Origin: CAVSUR01 sp052143655
GTDB lineage: Bacteria; Actinomycetota; Actinomycetes; Streptosporangiales; Streptosporangiaceae
Length of the DNA: 13,593 nucleotides
Reading direction: 5' to 3'
NCBI GenBank assembly: GCA_052143655.1
Contig: JBKQSL010000035.1
Coordinates: forward strand, 1-13,593
The notes beneath the pieces were generated by a model. It was not told the DNA's origin. It was given only the letters and a program-made list of their open reading frames with translations, and searched no databases. A program made the translations under genes and the position numbers. This document shows positions 1 to 7,202 of this stretch, one piece after another (position 1 is the stretch's first letter; every line of letters begins with the position of its first letter).

Positions 1-126
1 CGCGTAGCCGTGCTTCGGGCCGTCGGCCAGGCTGGCCAGGATCAGGGTGGCCGGGCCCGCGTAGCGGCCGAACGTGCCGAGCGACCCGCTGGCCGGGCCG
101 TCCCGGGTCGGCTTCGACGGCGTCAT
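1..126 (-). CDS. PadR-family transcriptional regulator, N-terminal part (cut by window edge)
   Basis: Only the first 42 codons are visible; the gene continues past the left edge. The ATG at 126-124 overlaps the TGA of the upstream membrane-protein gene in a 4-base ATGA arrangement, so it is the last visible cistron of that operon and probably translationally coupled. After a flexible start, the peptide reads GRYAGPATLILASLADG and then PKHGYA. This is the typical opening of the winged-helix DNA-binding domain of PadR regulators (LxLxxLxxGPxHGY). Family members are dimeric repressors that often control their own operon, commonly one with membrane proteins. A palindrome at 1391-1409 in front of this operon is a candidate target. 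The assignment rests on a short stretch, but the motif is distinctive. Confidence 0.8.
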   Translation of the reverse strand, partial: MTPSKPTRDGPASGSLGTFGRYAGPATLILASLADGPKHGYA

Positions 127-1199
127 GTGACAGAGTGTACATCGCCTGCCGATTGATCGGCGGACGATGTACCCGGCTGGCTGCGGCCGGAGTGGGCACT
201 GACGCGAACCAGGAACGGAACCCGGGCGCCGAGGAAGCTGCGCGGGAACTCATCCCGCAGCCGCCACAGCCCGCCGTCGACGACGAAGTGCGCCATCACC
301 GCGCCCAGGTAGGCGCCGAACCCGAACCGCGCCGGCGACGCGGCAGCATGCAGGTGCGATGCCGCCGCCAGCAGCGCACCGCCCGCCAGCGCGACGCTGA
401 TCATGACGATCAGGGCGGCTGCCCGGCCCGGAGACCGGCCGCCGCCGGCCACCAGCCCCACCAGCAGCAGGTACTGCAGCCCGTGCGCGATGGTCATGCC
501 CGCCACCGCCGCATACGGCGAGCCGAACAGGAACACCGGCAGCGGAAAGCCTAGCCCCAGCAGGTAGATCACCTGGTAGCCGGGCGGCCGCTGCGCGGCA
601 GGGCGCCGGGCCAGTGCCGCCAGGCCGGCCAGCATGGCGAGGCCGAATGCGGTGGCCGCCACCGGGTACAGCGGGCGCAGCACCGGCCGGACGGCGAGCT
701 GCAGCAGCCAGGGACGGGCGAGCAGGCCGGCGATGCCGGCCAGCCCGGTGCCCATCAGGGCCCTGCGCTCGGCGGGCCGCGGACCCGGGACCTGCCGGGA
801 TGCGGCCGCCAGCGCGGCTATGCCCAGGTTCTGCTTCTGGTAGTGGAAGAACTGCCAGCCGAAGTACGGCAGCTGGCACCAGCGCAGGACCATCGGCGGG
901 ACCGCCAGGGCGAGCAGGCCGCCGCCGGCGATCAGTGCCAGCGGGACCCAGATGTACCTGGCCGGGTGCCGCCGGGCGTGCCTGCGGACCTGCGGCACGG
1001 TGTAGAACCAGGCGGTCGACGCGACATGCGCGGACGAGCCGATGAACAGCAGCCATACCAGGCCGTCGCCGGGCCGGGCATCGGACGGCGGCGCGAGCAG
1101 GGCCGCCCCGATGAGCGCCCCCAGCGTCAGCACCGCCGTGAGCCAGAGCCACCGCGCTGACCGCGCGGCGTCAGCCGCCACCGCAGCCGCCCGCCGCAC
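123..1199 (-). CDS. Polytopic membrane protein of unknown function with intramembrane histidines
   Basis: A 358-residue protein with about eight or nine hydrophobic helices (roughly residues 17-37, 47-67, 82-104, 148-168, 176-198, 209-228, 229-252, 262-282 and 292-312) and a polar C-terminal tail from about 335. Histidines recur within or next to the helices: H58 (SSAHVAST), H119 (WQFFHYQKQNLG), H239 (TIAHGLQYLL) and H304 with D308 (AHFVVDGGLWRLRDE). Such a pattern is compatible with a membrane metalloenzyme or haem/metal-binding protein, but I do not recognise the family and propose no reaction. The GTG at 1199 is the longest start and overlaps the upstream small gene by 29 bases. A GTG at 1181 would reduce the overlap to 11 bases. 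The downstream PadR gene overlaps its stop codon by 4 bases, so it is probably under that regulator's control. Confidence 0.8.
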   Translation of the reverse strand: MRRAAAVAADAARSARWLWLTAVLTLGALIGAALLAPPSDARPGDGLVWLLFIGSSAHVASTAWFYTVPQVRRHARRHPARYIWVPLALIAGGGLLALAVPPMVLRWCQLPYFGWQFFHYQKQNLGIAALAAASRQVPGPRPAERRALMGTGLAGIAGLLARPWLLQLAVRPVLRPLYPVAATAFGLAMLAGLAALARRPAAQRPPGYQVIYLLGLGFPLPVFLFGSPYAAVAGMTIAHGLQYLLLVGLVAGGGRSPGRAAALIVMISVALAGGALLAAASHLHAAASPARFGFGAYLGAVMAHFVVDGGLWRLRDEFPRSFLGARVPFLVRVSAHSGRSQPGTSSADQSAGDVHSVT

Positions 1200-1380
1200 C
1201 CGCGCCCAGGACGCCGAGCACCTGCACTGCGGCGAACGCGAGTACCCCCGCGAGGATCAGCATCAGCCCGAGCGCCGGCCAGGGCGGCCGCCGTCGGCCG
1301 CTCGCCGGGCCCGAGGGGTCGGGTCCCGCAGCCGTGGCCGCCGGGAGGGTCGCGGCGACATGCTCAGCATCGGTCGGCAC
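1171..1380 (-). CDS. Small single-helix membrane protein, first gene of the PadR operon
   Basis: A 69-residue protein: a Pro/Ala-rich soluble start, a basic patch (SGRRRPPWP, about residues 27-35), one hydrophobic helix (about residues 36-58) and a short Gly-rich tail containing a single Cys (GCGGG). No family is recognised. The GTG at 1380 has no Shine-Dalgarno-like stretch in front of it. Instead, a TATAGC hexamer ends 8 bases upstream, which fits a leaderless transcript, common in actinobacteria. It overlaps the start of the polytopic membrane-protein gene, suggesting co-expression. It could alternatively be a chance reading frame in GC-rich DNA; the operon position and promoter placement are the main support. 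Confidence 0.5.
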   Translation of the reverse strand: MPTDAEHVAATLPAATAAGPDPSGPASGRRRPPWPALGLMLILAGVLAFAAVQVLGVLGAGAAGGCGGG

Positions 1381-1388
1381 GAGCCAAC

Positions 1389-1416
1389 GCTATACCGGAT
1401 TCCGATATACCGGCAA
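1389..1416 (-). promoter_or_regulatory. Candidate leaderless sigma-70-type promoter of the PadR operon
   Basis: Read on the minus strand, TTGCCG (1416-1411) is followed after 16 bases by TATAGC (1394-1389), then 8 bases to the GTG at 1380. Both hexamers resemble actinobacterial housekeeping -35 and -10 elements. Transcription would start at or next to the start codon. The AT-containing patch stands out in this very GC-rich region. This is pattern-based inference. Confidence 0.5.
1391..1409. promoter_or_regulatory. Near-perfect 19-bp palindrome, candidate PadR operator
   Basis: TATACCGGATTCCGATATA matches its own reverse complement except at the centre and one symmetric pair, with core CGGA-T-TCCG. 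It overlaps the -10 element and spacer of the candidate promoter, the right place for a repressor site. The operon it precedes ends (in view) with a PadR gene. The palindrome is seen directly; assigning it to this PadR protein is inference. Confidence 0.6.
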
Positions 1417-1420
1417 CCAG

Positions 1421-1439
1421 TGCAACGGAGTCCGGCATA
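1421..1439. promoter_or_regulatory. Degenerate second copy of the palindromic site
   Basis: TGCAACGGAGTCCGGCATA shares 13 of 19 positions with the site at 1391-1409, including the core CGGA-N-TCCG. It starts exactly 30 bp away, close to three helical turns, so two dimers could bind the same face of the DNA. The arms are not symmetric, so this may be a weak auxiliary site or chance. Confidence 0.35.
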
Positions 1440-1628
1440 GGCCGCCTGCTCAGGCGCCGTCCGCCGCCATTACCTGCACCGCCCGGCGCCCCGCCGGACG
1501 TGACGCGGCCAGTCGCCGCGGGCCCGGGACTGGGCGCAGCCGGGCGCGGGCAGTCCGGCTCTGCTCTGCGGATAAGGTCGGACCAGCAGTCTTGCGTCCG
1601 GCGCCGGAAGCAGAAGGGAACGCCAGCC

Positions 1629-2705
1629 GTGCACACCGTCGTCAGCCGCGCTCGCCGGGAGCCGCTCGCCGCCAAGGTGCCGGAAGTCACGGCGCTGTTC
1701 TGGGTCGTGAAGCTGCTCACCACCGCCGGCGGCGAGGCAGTGTCGGACTACCTGGCGCTGCACGGGTACGTACTGGCGGGCGTGGTCGAGGTCGCCATCT
1801 TCCTGCTCGCCGTGTGGCTGCAGCTGCGCACCCGCCGCTACGTCGCCGCCGCGTACTGGTTCCTGGCGCTGGCCATTGCGATCTTCGGCACCGGCGTGTC
1901 CGATGCCCTGCATCTCATCATCGGCATTCCCTATGCGGGGACGACGCTGCTGTGGGCCGTGATCCTCGCCGTCATCTTCTGGCTGTGGTACCGCAGCGAG
2001 GGCACGCTGTCGATCCACAGCATCACCACCCGCCGCCGGGAACTGTTCTACTGGGCGGTGGTCTTCGCCACCTTCGCCCTGGGAACCGCCCTCGGTGACT
2101 TCACCGCCAATGCGCTGGGCCTCGGCTACCTGGCATCCGGGGTGCTGTTCGCCGTGGTCATCATGATCCCCGCCGTCGCCCGGCGGGGGCTGGGGATCAA
2201 CCCGGTCCTGGCCTTCTGGTCTGCCTACGTCATTACCCGCCCGCTCGGGGCGTCCTTCGCGGACTACTTCAGCAAGCCCAGGTACCTCAGCGGCCTGAAC
2301 TATGGTGACGGGCCGGTCAGCGCAGTTGCGCTTGTCGCCATCGTCATCCTGGTCGGCTACCTCGCCATCACGCGGAACGACATCCAGCAGCCGGCCGCCG
2401 ATGGCCCGGGCCGCGCGCGCCGTCCAGTCCCGCAGCCGGCCAGCGGGCCCGGCTACCCGGCGGCCGGATGGCCGCAGCAGCCGCCCCAGTATCGGCCGCA
2501 GCCGCAGTATCCGGCTCAGTACCAGCCGCAGCCGCAGTACCCGGAGCAGTACCGGCCCGAGTCGCAGTACCCCGTCCAGTACCAGGGGGAACCGCAGTAC
2601 CCGGCGGAGCCCGAGTACCGGCAGGAACAGCAGCCCTGGGAGGAACAGGACTCGCGGTACTACCGGCCGGGGCACTATCCCCCCGAGCAGCCTCCCCGCT
2701 ACTAG
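1629..2705 (+). CDS. COG4705-type integral membrane protein with four DUF347 repeats and a Q/P/Y-rich tail
   Basis: The GTG at 1629 is chosen because AGAAGGGAA ends 8 bases upstream; the reading frame is open further upstream but without a ribosome site. The 358-residue protein begins with KVPEVTALFWVVK, typical of COG4705. Residues 16-250 form four two-helix repeats, each with an aromatic/Trp pair and a later G...D: residues 16-42 (D40), 69-98 (D92), 133-161 (D157) and 188-217 (D212). This matches the Pfam 'repeat of unknown function' DUF347. The molecular role of the family is unknown to me. From about residue 252 a hydrophilic tail rich in Pro, Gln and Tyr includes four 10-residue tandem repeats. 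The gene is divergent from the PadR operon, with a 248-base gap holding the palindromic sites. Confidence 0.85.
   Translation: MHTVVSRARREPLAAKVPEVTALFWVVKLLTTAGGEAVSDYLALHGYVLAGVVEVAIFLLAVWLQLRTRRYVAAAYWFLALAIAIFGTGVSDALHLIIGIPYAGTTLLWAVILAVIFWLWYRSEGTLSIHSITTRRRELFYWAVVFATFALGTALGDFTANALGLGYLASGVLFAVVIMIPAVARRGLGINPVLAFWSAYVITRPLGASFADYFSKPRYLSGLNYGDGPVSAVALVAIVILVGYLAITRNDIQQPAADGPGRARRPVPQPASGPGYPAAGWPQQPPQYRPQPQYPAQYQPQPQYPEQYRPESQYPVQYQGEPQYPAEPEYRQEQQPWEEQDSRYYRPGHYPPEQPPRY
2490..2609 (+). repeat. Four 30-bp tandem repeats encoding a Y-x-P-x-x-Q-Y-P-x-Q tail
   Basis: Four consecutive in-frame units encode YRPQPQYPAQ, YQPQPQYPEQ, YRPESQYPVQ and YQGEPQYPAE (residues 288-327 of the DUF347 protein). 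The units have diverged at DNA level but keep the Tyr and Gln-Tyr-Pro positions, so selection appears to act on the protein. Such tails usually extend from the membrane as flexible interaction regions. Confidence 0.85.
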
Positions 2706-2803
2706 CTGTCGCCCGCCCGCGGCCGGCTGCCTCTGCCGTGGCGTCAGCCTCTGCCGCGGCGCGGTCTGCGGCCCTCCCGGACCGGGCGGTAGGTTGATCA
2801 GCC

Positions 2804-3394
2804 ATGGTCACGATGCGAGCGGTATGCGTGTTCTGCGGATCGTCCACGCCGCCCGACGCCAGGTACCGGGACGCGGCCAGCGACCTCGGGACACTGCTGG
2901 CCAGGCGGGGCCTGGAACTGGTCTACGGCGGTGGCAGCGTCGGGCTGATGGGCGAGATCGCGGATGCCGCCCTCGCCGCCGGCGGCCGGGTGACCGGGGT
3001 GATCCCGGCTGGCCTGTTCAGCCGCGAGATCGCCCACCAGGGTCTCACCTCGCTGCACGAGGTCGCGTCGATGCACGAGCGCAAGCAGCTGATGTACGAC
3101 AGCGCGGACGCGTTCATCGCGCTGCCTGGCGGCCTGGGCACGCTGGAGGAGCTCGCCGAGGCCGCGACCTGGTCACAGCTCGGGCTGCACGCCAAGCCGC
3201 TGGCGCTGCTCGACGTCGACGGATTCTGGGACCCGCTTGCGGCCCAGCTGGACCGGATGGTCAGCGTCGGGCTGCTCAAGCCCGCCAACCGGCGGCTGAT
3301 CCGCCGCGTCGGGTCAGGCGAGCAGGCGCTGGCCGAGCTTGCAGCGGCCGAGATCGTCCCGGTGGAGAAATGGATCACGCCCGAGGAACGGTGA
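2804..3394 (+). CDS. LOG-family protein (TIGR00730), cytokinin riboside 5'-monophosphate phosphoribohydrolase type
   Basis: A 196-residue cytosolic Rossmann-like protein. It opens with AVCVFCGSS and then has LVYGGGSVGLMGEIADAAL, the MHERKQLM segment and the signature PGGLGTLEEL (about residues 107-116), which contain the nucleotide-binding and catalytic residues of the LOG/lysine-decarboxylase-like fold. Family members hydrolyse the N-glycosidic bond of nucleoside 5'-monophosphates, releasing the base and ribose 5-phosphate. In bacteria outside plant association the true substrate is often unclear, and 'lysine decarboxylase' is an old misannotation. The ATG at 2804 is used; ATG 2813 is possible. 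TAGG about 10 bases upstream is a weak ribosome site. It follows the DUF347 gene by 98 bases on the same strand, so co-transcription is possible but no functional link is evident. Confidence 0.92.
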   Translation: MVTMRAVCVFCGSSTPPDARYRDAASDLGTLLARRGLELVYGGGSVGLMGEIADAALAAGGRVTGVIPAGLFSREIAHQGLTSLHEVASMHERKQLMYDSADAFIALPGGLGTLEELAEAATWSQLGLHAKPLALLDVDGFWDPLAAQLDRMVSVGLLKPANRRLIRRVGSGEQALAELAAAEIVPVEKWITPEER

Positions 3395-3414
3395 GCCAGG
3401 GCTAAGGGCGGCTA

Positions 3415-3438
3415 CCCCGGGTGAGGAACGGCCCGGGG
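3415..3438 (+). terminator. GC-rich hairpin after the LOG gene, possible terminator
   Basis: CCCCGGG (3415-3421) and CCCGGGG (3432-3438) are perfect inverted arms of 7 bp around a 10-base loop, about 20 bases after the LOG stop codon. No T-tract follows, which is common for actinobacterial terminators but makes the call weak. Confidence 0.35.
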
Positions 3439-3486
3439 TGAGGAGGGTGACAGGGTGATTAGGTTCCGGCACGGCTCGGTCACGCG

Positions 3487-3549
3487 GGTGAGAATTCGTG
3501 AGCCGAAGGTGAGAAATCGTTAGCCGAAGGTGAGGAATCGTGAGCCCGC
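3487..3549 (+). repeat. Three 21-bp tandem repeats in a convergent intergenic gap
   Basis: Three adjacent units of exactly 21 bp begin with GGTGAG at 3487, 3508 and 3529. They share the pattern GGTGAGnAnTCGTkAGCC. More loosely related GGTGAG motifs lie on both sides (around 3420, 3437 and 3560-3575), and GGAACGGTGAGCC occurs at both 3385-3397 and 3554-3566. The 198-base gap between the convergent LOG and Trp-Pro-Gly-rich genes therefore looks built from short duplications. Its function is unknown. Confidence 0.7.
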
Positions 3550-3592
3550 CGCCGGAACGGTGAGCCGATCGGTGAGGACAGCCCGATGAGGG

Positions 3593-4282
3593 CTAACCGC
3601 CTGTCGGCCAGCTGCCGTGACTCCCCGCGCCGCCCGGCCCGCCCCAGCCGGATCGCCCTCCGGGCCAGCCGCCACCGGGCCAGCCGCGCGATCCGCGGTG
3701 ACCCGGCCAGGGCTGGCCAGGCTGCGGCCGGCCGGGCCACGGATGACCGGGCCACGGATGACCGGGCCAGGAGCGGCCCGGAACGCCCGGCCAGGCCGGC
3801 CGCGCGTGACCCCGCGCGCCGCGGTGCGATCGTGCCGGATGCGCCGCGGTAATCCGGGCCTGCTGTGCCGTATAGCTGACGCTCACCGGAGAATGCGCCG
3901 GACGGGCCCCGGTCACCCGCGCCCGGCCCGGCCGGGCGTGCCGTGGCGCCGCCGGGCGCGCTCCCGTCAGCCGCGCTGGCCGCCGGTGCGCCGGGGAAGC
4001 CGCGGCGGCAGAGCGGGCCGGGGACGGTGCCGCAGCCTGCTGGCCGGCCGGCACCGGGACAGCGGCCTGCGTGCTGCCGGCCGCCGCAGCAGACGACCTG
4101 TCTGAATGCAGCACCTTGCAGGAGACCAGGCCGCAGTAGGCGACGGGGTGCGGCCGGGCCGGCGGCCGGATCATGAGCAGCGCCGCGCCAGTGCCGCCGA
4201 GTGCCAGCACCGCCGCCGCGGCCAGTACCAGGAACCGCCACCGCCCGGCTAGCCGTGCGCGCGGGCTTGCCCCCGTGGCCAT
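3593..4282 (-). CDS. Membrane-anchored or secreted low-complexity protein rich in Trp-Pro-Gly
   Basis: The ATG at 4282 is chosen because GGGAGG sits 7 bases upstream; the frame is open further upstream but without a ribosome site. The 229-residue product has a basic start (MATGASPRARLAGRWR), one hydrophobic helix (about 17-37) that could be an uncleaved signal anchor, and then YCGLVSCKVLHS with two Cys (C50, C55) that could form a disulfide outside the cell. The rest is Ala/Pro/Arg-rich low complexity, ending in WPGHP-type repeats and Gly/Trp-rich sequence. No domain is recognised. It is convergent with the LOG gene and divergent from the coxD operon. The N-terminal anchor plus proline-rich tail suggests an envelope location. 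The C-terminal part is so compositionally biased that its exact end is less certain than its start. Confidence 0.6.
   Translation of the reverse strand: MATGASPRARLAGRWRFLVLAAAAVLALGGTGAALLMIRPPARPHPVAYCGLVSCKVLHSDRSSAAAAGSTQAAVPVPAGQQAAAPSPARSAAAASPAHRRPARLTGARPAAPRHARPGRARVTGARPAHSPVSVSYTAQQARITAAHPARSHRGARGHARPAWPGVPGRSWPGHPWPGHPWPGRPQPGQPWPGHRGSRGWPGGGWPGGRSGWGGPGGAGSHGSWPTGG
3732..3771 (-). repeat. 15-bp tandem repeat encoding WPGHP units
   Basis: CCGGGCCACGGATGA occurs at 3732-3746 and again at 3747-3761, followed by a partial third unit. On the minus strand it encodes repeated Trp-Pro-Gly-His-Pro in the tail of the low-complexity protein. Such identical adjacent copies suggest recent slippage. 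Confidence 0.7.
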
Positions 4283-4596
4283 CTGTTTCCTCCCTAATGC
4301 CGACAAAGCACTGAATGCAAATTTAGCAACGGTACAGAAAAACAGGCTGCACAACGCGCCATTCGCCCGGTCCTTACCGTTCCGCCGGCCCGGTCGCGGC
4401 TGGCGCCCGGCGCCTCGCCTGGCCTGGCCGGTCCGCGGGACCCTCCCCGGTCCGCGCCGGGCTCCCGCCCTGCTGATAAGAGATGCCTTAATCCGCGCTC
4501 GCCTGGCCGCGTCGCGGGAATTAGAGTCAGGCCAGGACCGCTGTCAGCGGGCACAGGCCAGCCGGCCGCCGGACGCGAAGCCGAGAGGTTGACCAG
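4283..4596. promoter_or_regulatory. 314-base divergent intergenic region upstream of the coxD operon
   Basis: This gap separates two genes pointing outwards and must hold promoters for both. A relatively AT-rich island (about 4290-4345) lies in front of the minus-strand gene. On the plus side, AT-containing patches occur around 4482-4493 and 4520-4527 (TAGAGT), but no convincing -35/-10 pair stands out. The segment GGTCC-GCG-GGACC (4430-4442) is a short palindrome, and CCGGTCCGCG is repeated at 4428 and 4447. No RNA gene or recognisable riboswitch is seen. Confidence 0.4.
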
Positions 4597-4857
4597 ATGA
4601 GCCGTCACAGCGACGAGGCGCTTGAAGTGCTCCGCGGGATCTGGACCGCTCAGGGCCAGACCAGCGTGGATCCCGGTGAATCCGGCACTACCAAGAGCTG
4701 CAAGAAGATGTCAGCGGTGGGCTTTGACGCCATGGCGGCGGAAGCCGACGGCGACCTGCGCAGTGCCTGGCGGGCGCAGCTGGCGCGTGAGGGCAAGCTG
4801 AACGCCGACGGCGGCTCTGTCGCGGACCTGGTGCTGCGTCCTGGCCCGGCGCGCTGA
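4597..4857 (+). CDS. Small protein of unknown function, first gene of the coxD-coxE operon
   Basis: An 86-residue, soluble, charged protein starting at the ATG at 4597, with GAGAGG about 8 bases upstream. It contains one Cys in TKSCKKMSAVGFDAMAAEADG and a likely helical second half (AEADGDLRSAWRAQLAREGKL), with no signal peptide or membrane helix. I recognise no family. Its stop is 34 bases from the coxD start, and a 12-codon frame bridges that gap, so it is probably co-translated with coxD. Position suggests a partner or regulator of CoxD/CoxE, but that is inference only. Confidence 0.7.
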   Translation: MSRHSDEALEVLRGIWTAQGQTSVDPGESGTTKSCKKMSAVGFDAMAAEADGDLRSAWRAQLAREGKLNADGGSVADLVLRPGPAR

Positions 4858-4891
4858 TGATCGCGCCGACGGCGGCCGCAGCGAGCGCCCG

Positions 4892-4895
<4 letters not shown>
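4857..4895 (+). other. 12-codon mini-frame bridging the small gene and coxD
   Basis: The ATG at 4857 shares a base with the preceding TGA (TGATG). The frame runs 12 codons (MIAPTAAAASAR) to a TGA at 4893-4895 that overlaps the coxD GTG (GTGA). Ribosomes could pass from gene to gene by reinitiation, which would explain why coxD has no good Shine-Dalgarno site. It is more likely a coupling device than a functional peptide, and it may be chance. Confidence 0.3.
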
Positions 4896-5768
<873 letters not shown>

Positions 5769-5776
<8 letters not shown>

Positions 5777-6899
5777 CGGCACCCCGATGGTCGGCGTGCT
5801 GACGGAGTTCGCGGGCGAGCTGCGCCGGTCCGGCCTGCCCGTGGGCACCGGCGATGTGCTCACCTACTGCCAGGCCATGGCGGCGCTCGACCCCACGGAC
5901 CTGACCGACTTGTACTGGGCAGGCCGCGCCACGCTGGTCACCCGGCGCGAGCTCATCACCGGCTACGACGAGGCGTTCCGCCGGTTCTTCCTCGGCGGCG
6001 CCGGACCGGTTCGGGACGTGCTGAAACTGCGGGCCCAGAGCGCCGCGCAGGCCGCAGCCGTGCTGGAGATCCCGGCGGCCGAGCCGGCCGGGGCCGGCCG
6101 TGAGCAGGACGAGGCGATGCTCGGCCTGATGGCCTCGGACGCTGAGGCGCTGCGGCACAAGTCGTTCACGGCCTGCACCCCCGAGGAACTCGCCGCCGTG
6201 CGGCGGATGATCGCCCGGCTGCGGCTGGCCCCGCCGCGGCGGCGCACCCGGCGGCTGCGCGTCGCCGCCCGCGGCCGGGTGCCGGACCTGCGCGCGATGG
6301 CGCGGCAGTCGATGCGCCTGCACGGCGAGCCGCCGCAGCTGTCCTGGCGGCAGCGCAAGACCAGGCTGCGGCCGCTGATCCTCATCCTGGACGTCTCCGG
6401 CTCGATGGCCGACTACTCCCGCCACCTGCTCCAGTTCGCCTACTCGGCGCAGCGGGCCGCCGCCCGGGTGGAAGTGTTCTGCTTCGGTACCCGGCTGACC
6501 CGCATCACCCGGGCGCTGGATCACCGCCGGCCCGACGACGCGCTCGGCCGCGCCGCGTCCACCGTGTTCGACTGGGAGGGCGGCACCCGCATCGGCGCCT
6601 CGCTGGACGCCTTCGTCCGGGACTGGGGCCGCCGCGGCCTGGCCCGCGGCGCCATCGTGGTGATCTGCTCGGACGGGCTGGACCGCGGCGATCCGGAGGT
6701 CCTGGTCGGCGCGATGGAACGGCTGGCCCGGCTGAGCTACCGGGTGGTCTGGCTGAACCCGCACAAGGGCGACAACACCGCCTTCCGGCCGAGCACGCTG
6801 GGCATGATGGTGGCAGCCCCGCATATCGACCTGACGCTGTCCGGGCATGACCTGCACAGCCTGGAAGAGCTCGCGGCGCTGCTGCCGGCCCTGAATTAG
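5769..6899 (+). CDS. coxE: CoxE, VWA-domain protein partner of CoxD
   Basis: A 376-residue protein of the CoxE-like VWA family. The GTG at 5769 lies 10 bases after GGAAGAG and overlaps the end of coxD; an ATG at 5787 is a possible alternative. The N-terminal part is helical with an Arg-rich stretch. The C-terminal von Willebrand A domain keeps all MIDAS metal-site elements: DVSGS (D208-S212), the Thr in EGGTRIG (T273) and the Asp in CSDGLDRGD (D302). In carboxidotrophic bacteria CoxE works with the MoxR ATPase CoxD, a pairing typical of MoxR/VWA chaperone systems, to insert sulfur and copper at the Mo site of CoxL. Tight overlap with coxD means stoichiometric co-expression. It is separate from and convergent with the structural operon. 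Confidence 0.92.
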
Positions 6900-6926
6900 C
6901 CGGCTGACCGTGCGAAGGAGCGACCG

Positions 6927-7202
6927 GTGAGATGGAGCGTGGGCATCGAGGCGCAGGGCGGCGGCCTGCTGTCCCGGGAGCAGATCGTCCAGCTGGCCGA
7001 TGCCGTCGCGGCGTGCGACGGCATCGCGACCGGGATCGGCGCCAGCCGTTACGGCGCCCGGCTGGTCGTGCTGGCCGGCAGCCGCGACGAGGCCATCGAG
7101 CAGGCCACCGCCGAGTTCACCGCGGCCGCGGCCCGGGCGGGCCTGCCGGCCTCGCCGATCGTGCGGGTGGAGGCCGTCAGCGAGGCGGAGGACGCCCTGT
7201 GA
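6927..7202 (+). CDS. Small soluble protein of unknown function downstream of coxE
   Basis: A 91-residue protein with a clear start: GTG at 6927 preceded by AAGGAG at 6 bases. The predicted order is strand (RWSVGIEAQG), helix (SREQIVQLADAVAA), strand pair (GIATGIGASRYG, RLVVLAG), helix (SRDEAIEQATAEFTAAAARAG) and strand (IVRVEAV). This is compatible with a small ferredoxin-like alpha/beta fold. No motif identifies a function and no Cys cluster is present. The stop overlaps the GTG of the next gene (GTGA), so the two are translationally coupled. It lies 27 bases after coxE and is probably part of the same operon. Confidence 0.8.
   Translation: MRWSVGIEAQGGGLLSREQIVQLADAVAACDGIATGIGASRYGARLVVLAGSRDEAIEQATAEFTAAAARAGLPASPIVRVEAVSEAEDAL

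Noticed and set aside
1470..2675. Open frame of 401 codons on the minus strand opposite the DUF347 protein
   Set aside because: The plus strand carries the clear COG4705/DUF347 protein with a ribosome site. The antisense frame is low-complexity with no domain.
2804..3394. LOG protein as a lysine decarboxylase
   Set aside because: The PGGxGTxxE signature marks the nucleotide phosphoribohydrolase family; the decarboxylase label is a known historic misannotation.
3487..3549. Possible CRISPR array
   Set aside because: The units are directly adjacent with a 21-bp period, with no unique spacers and no cas genes nearby.
3480..4241. Alternative 253-codon minus-strand frame over the Trp-Pro-Gly-rich gene, ending in heptad SPSA repeats
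   Set aside because: It lacks a ribosome site, and its start falls inside the anchor helix of the better-supported gene that begins at 4282 behind GGGAGG. Its repeat end simply reads through the 21-bp repeats.
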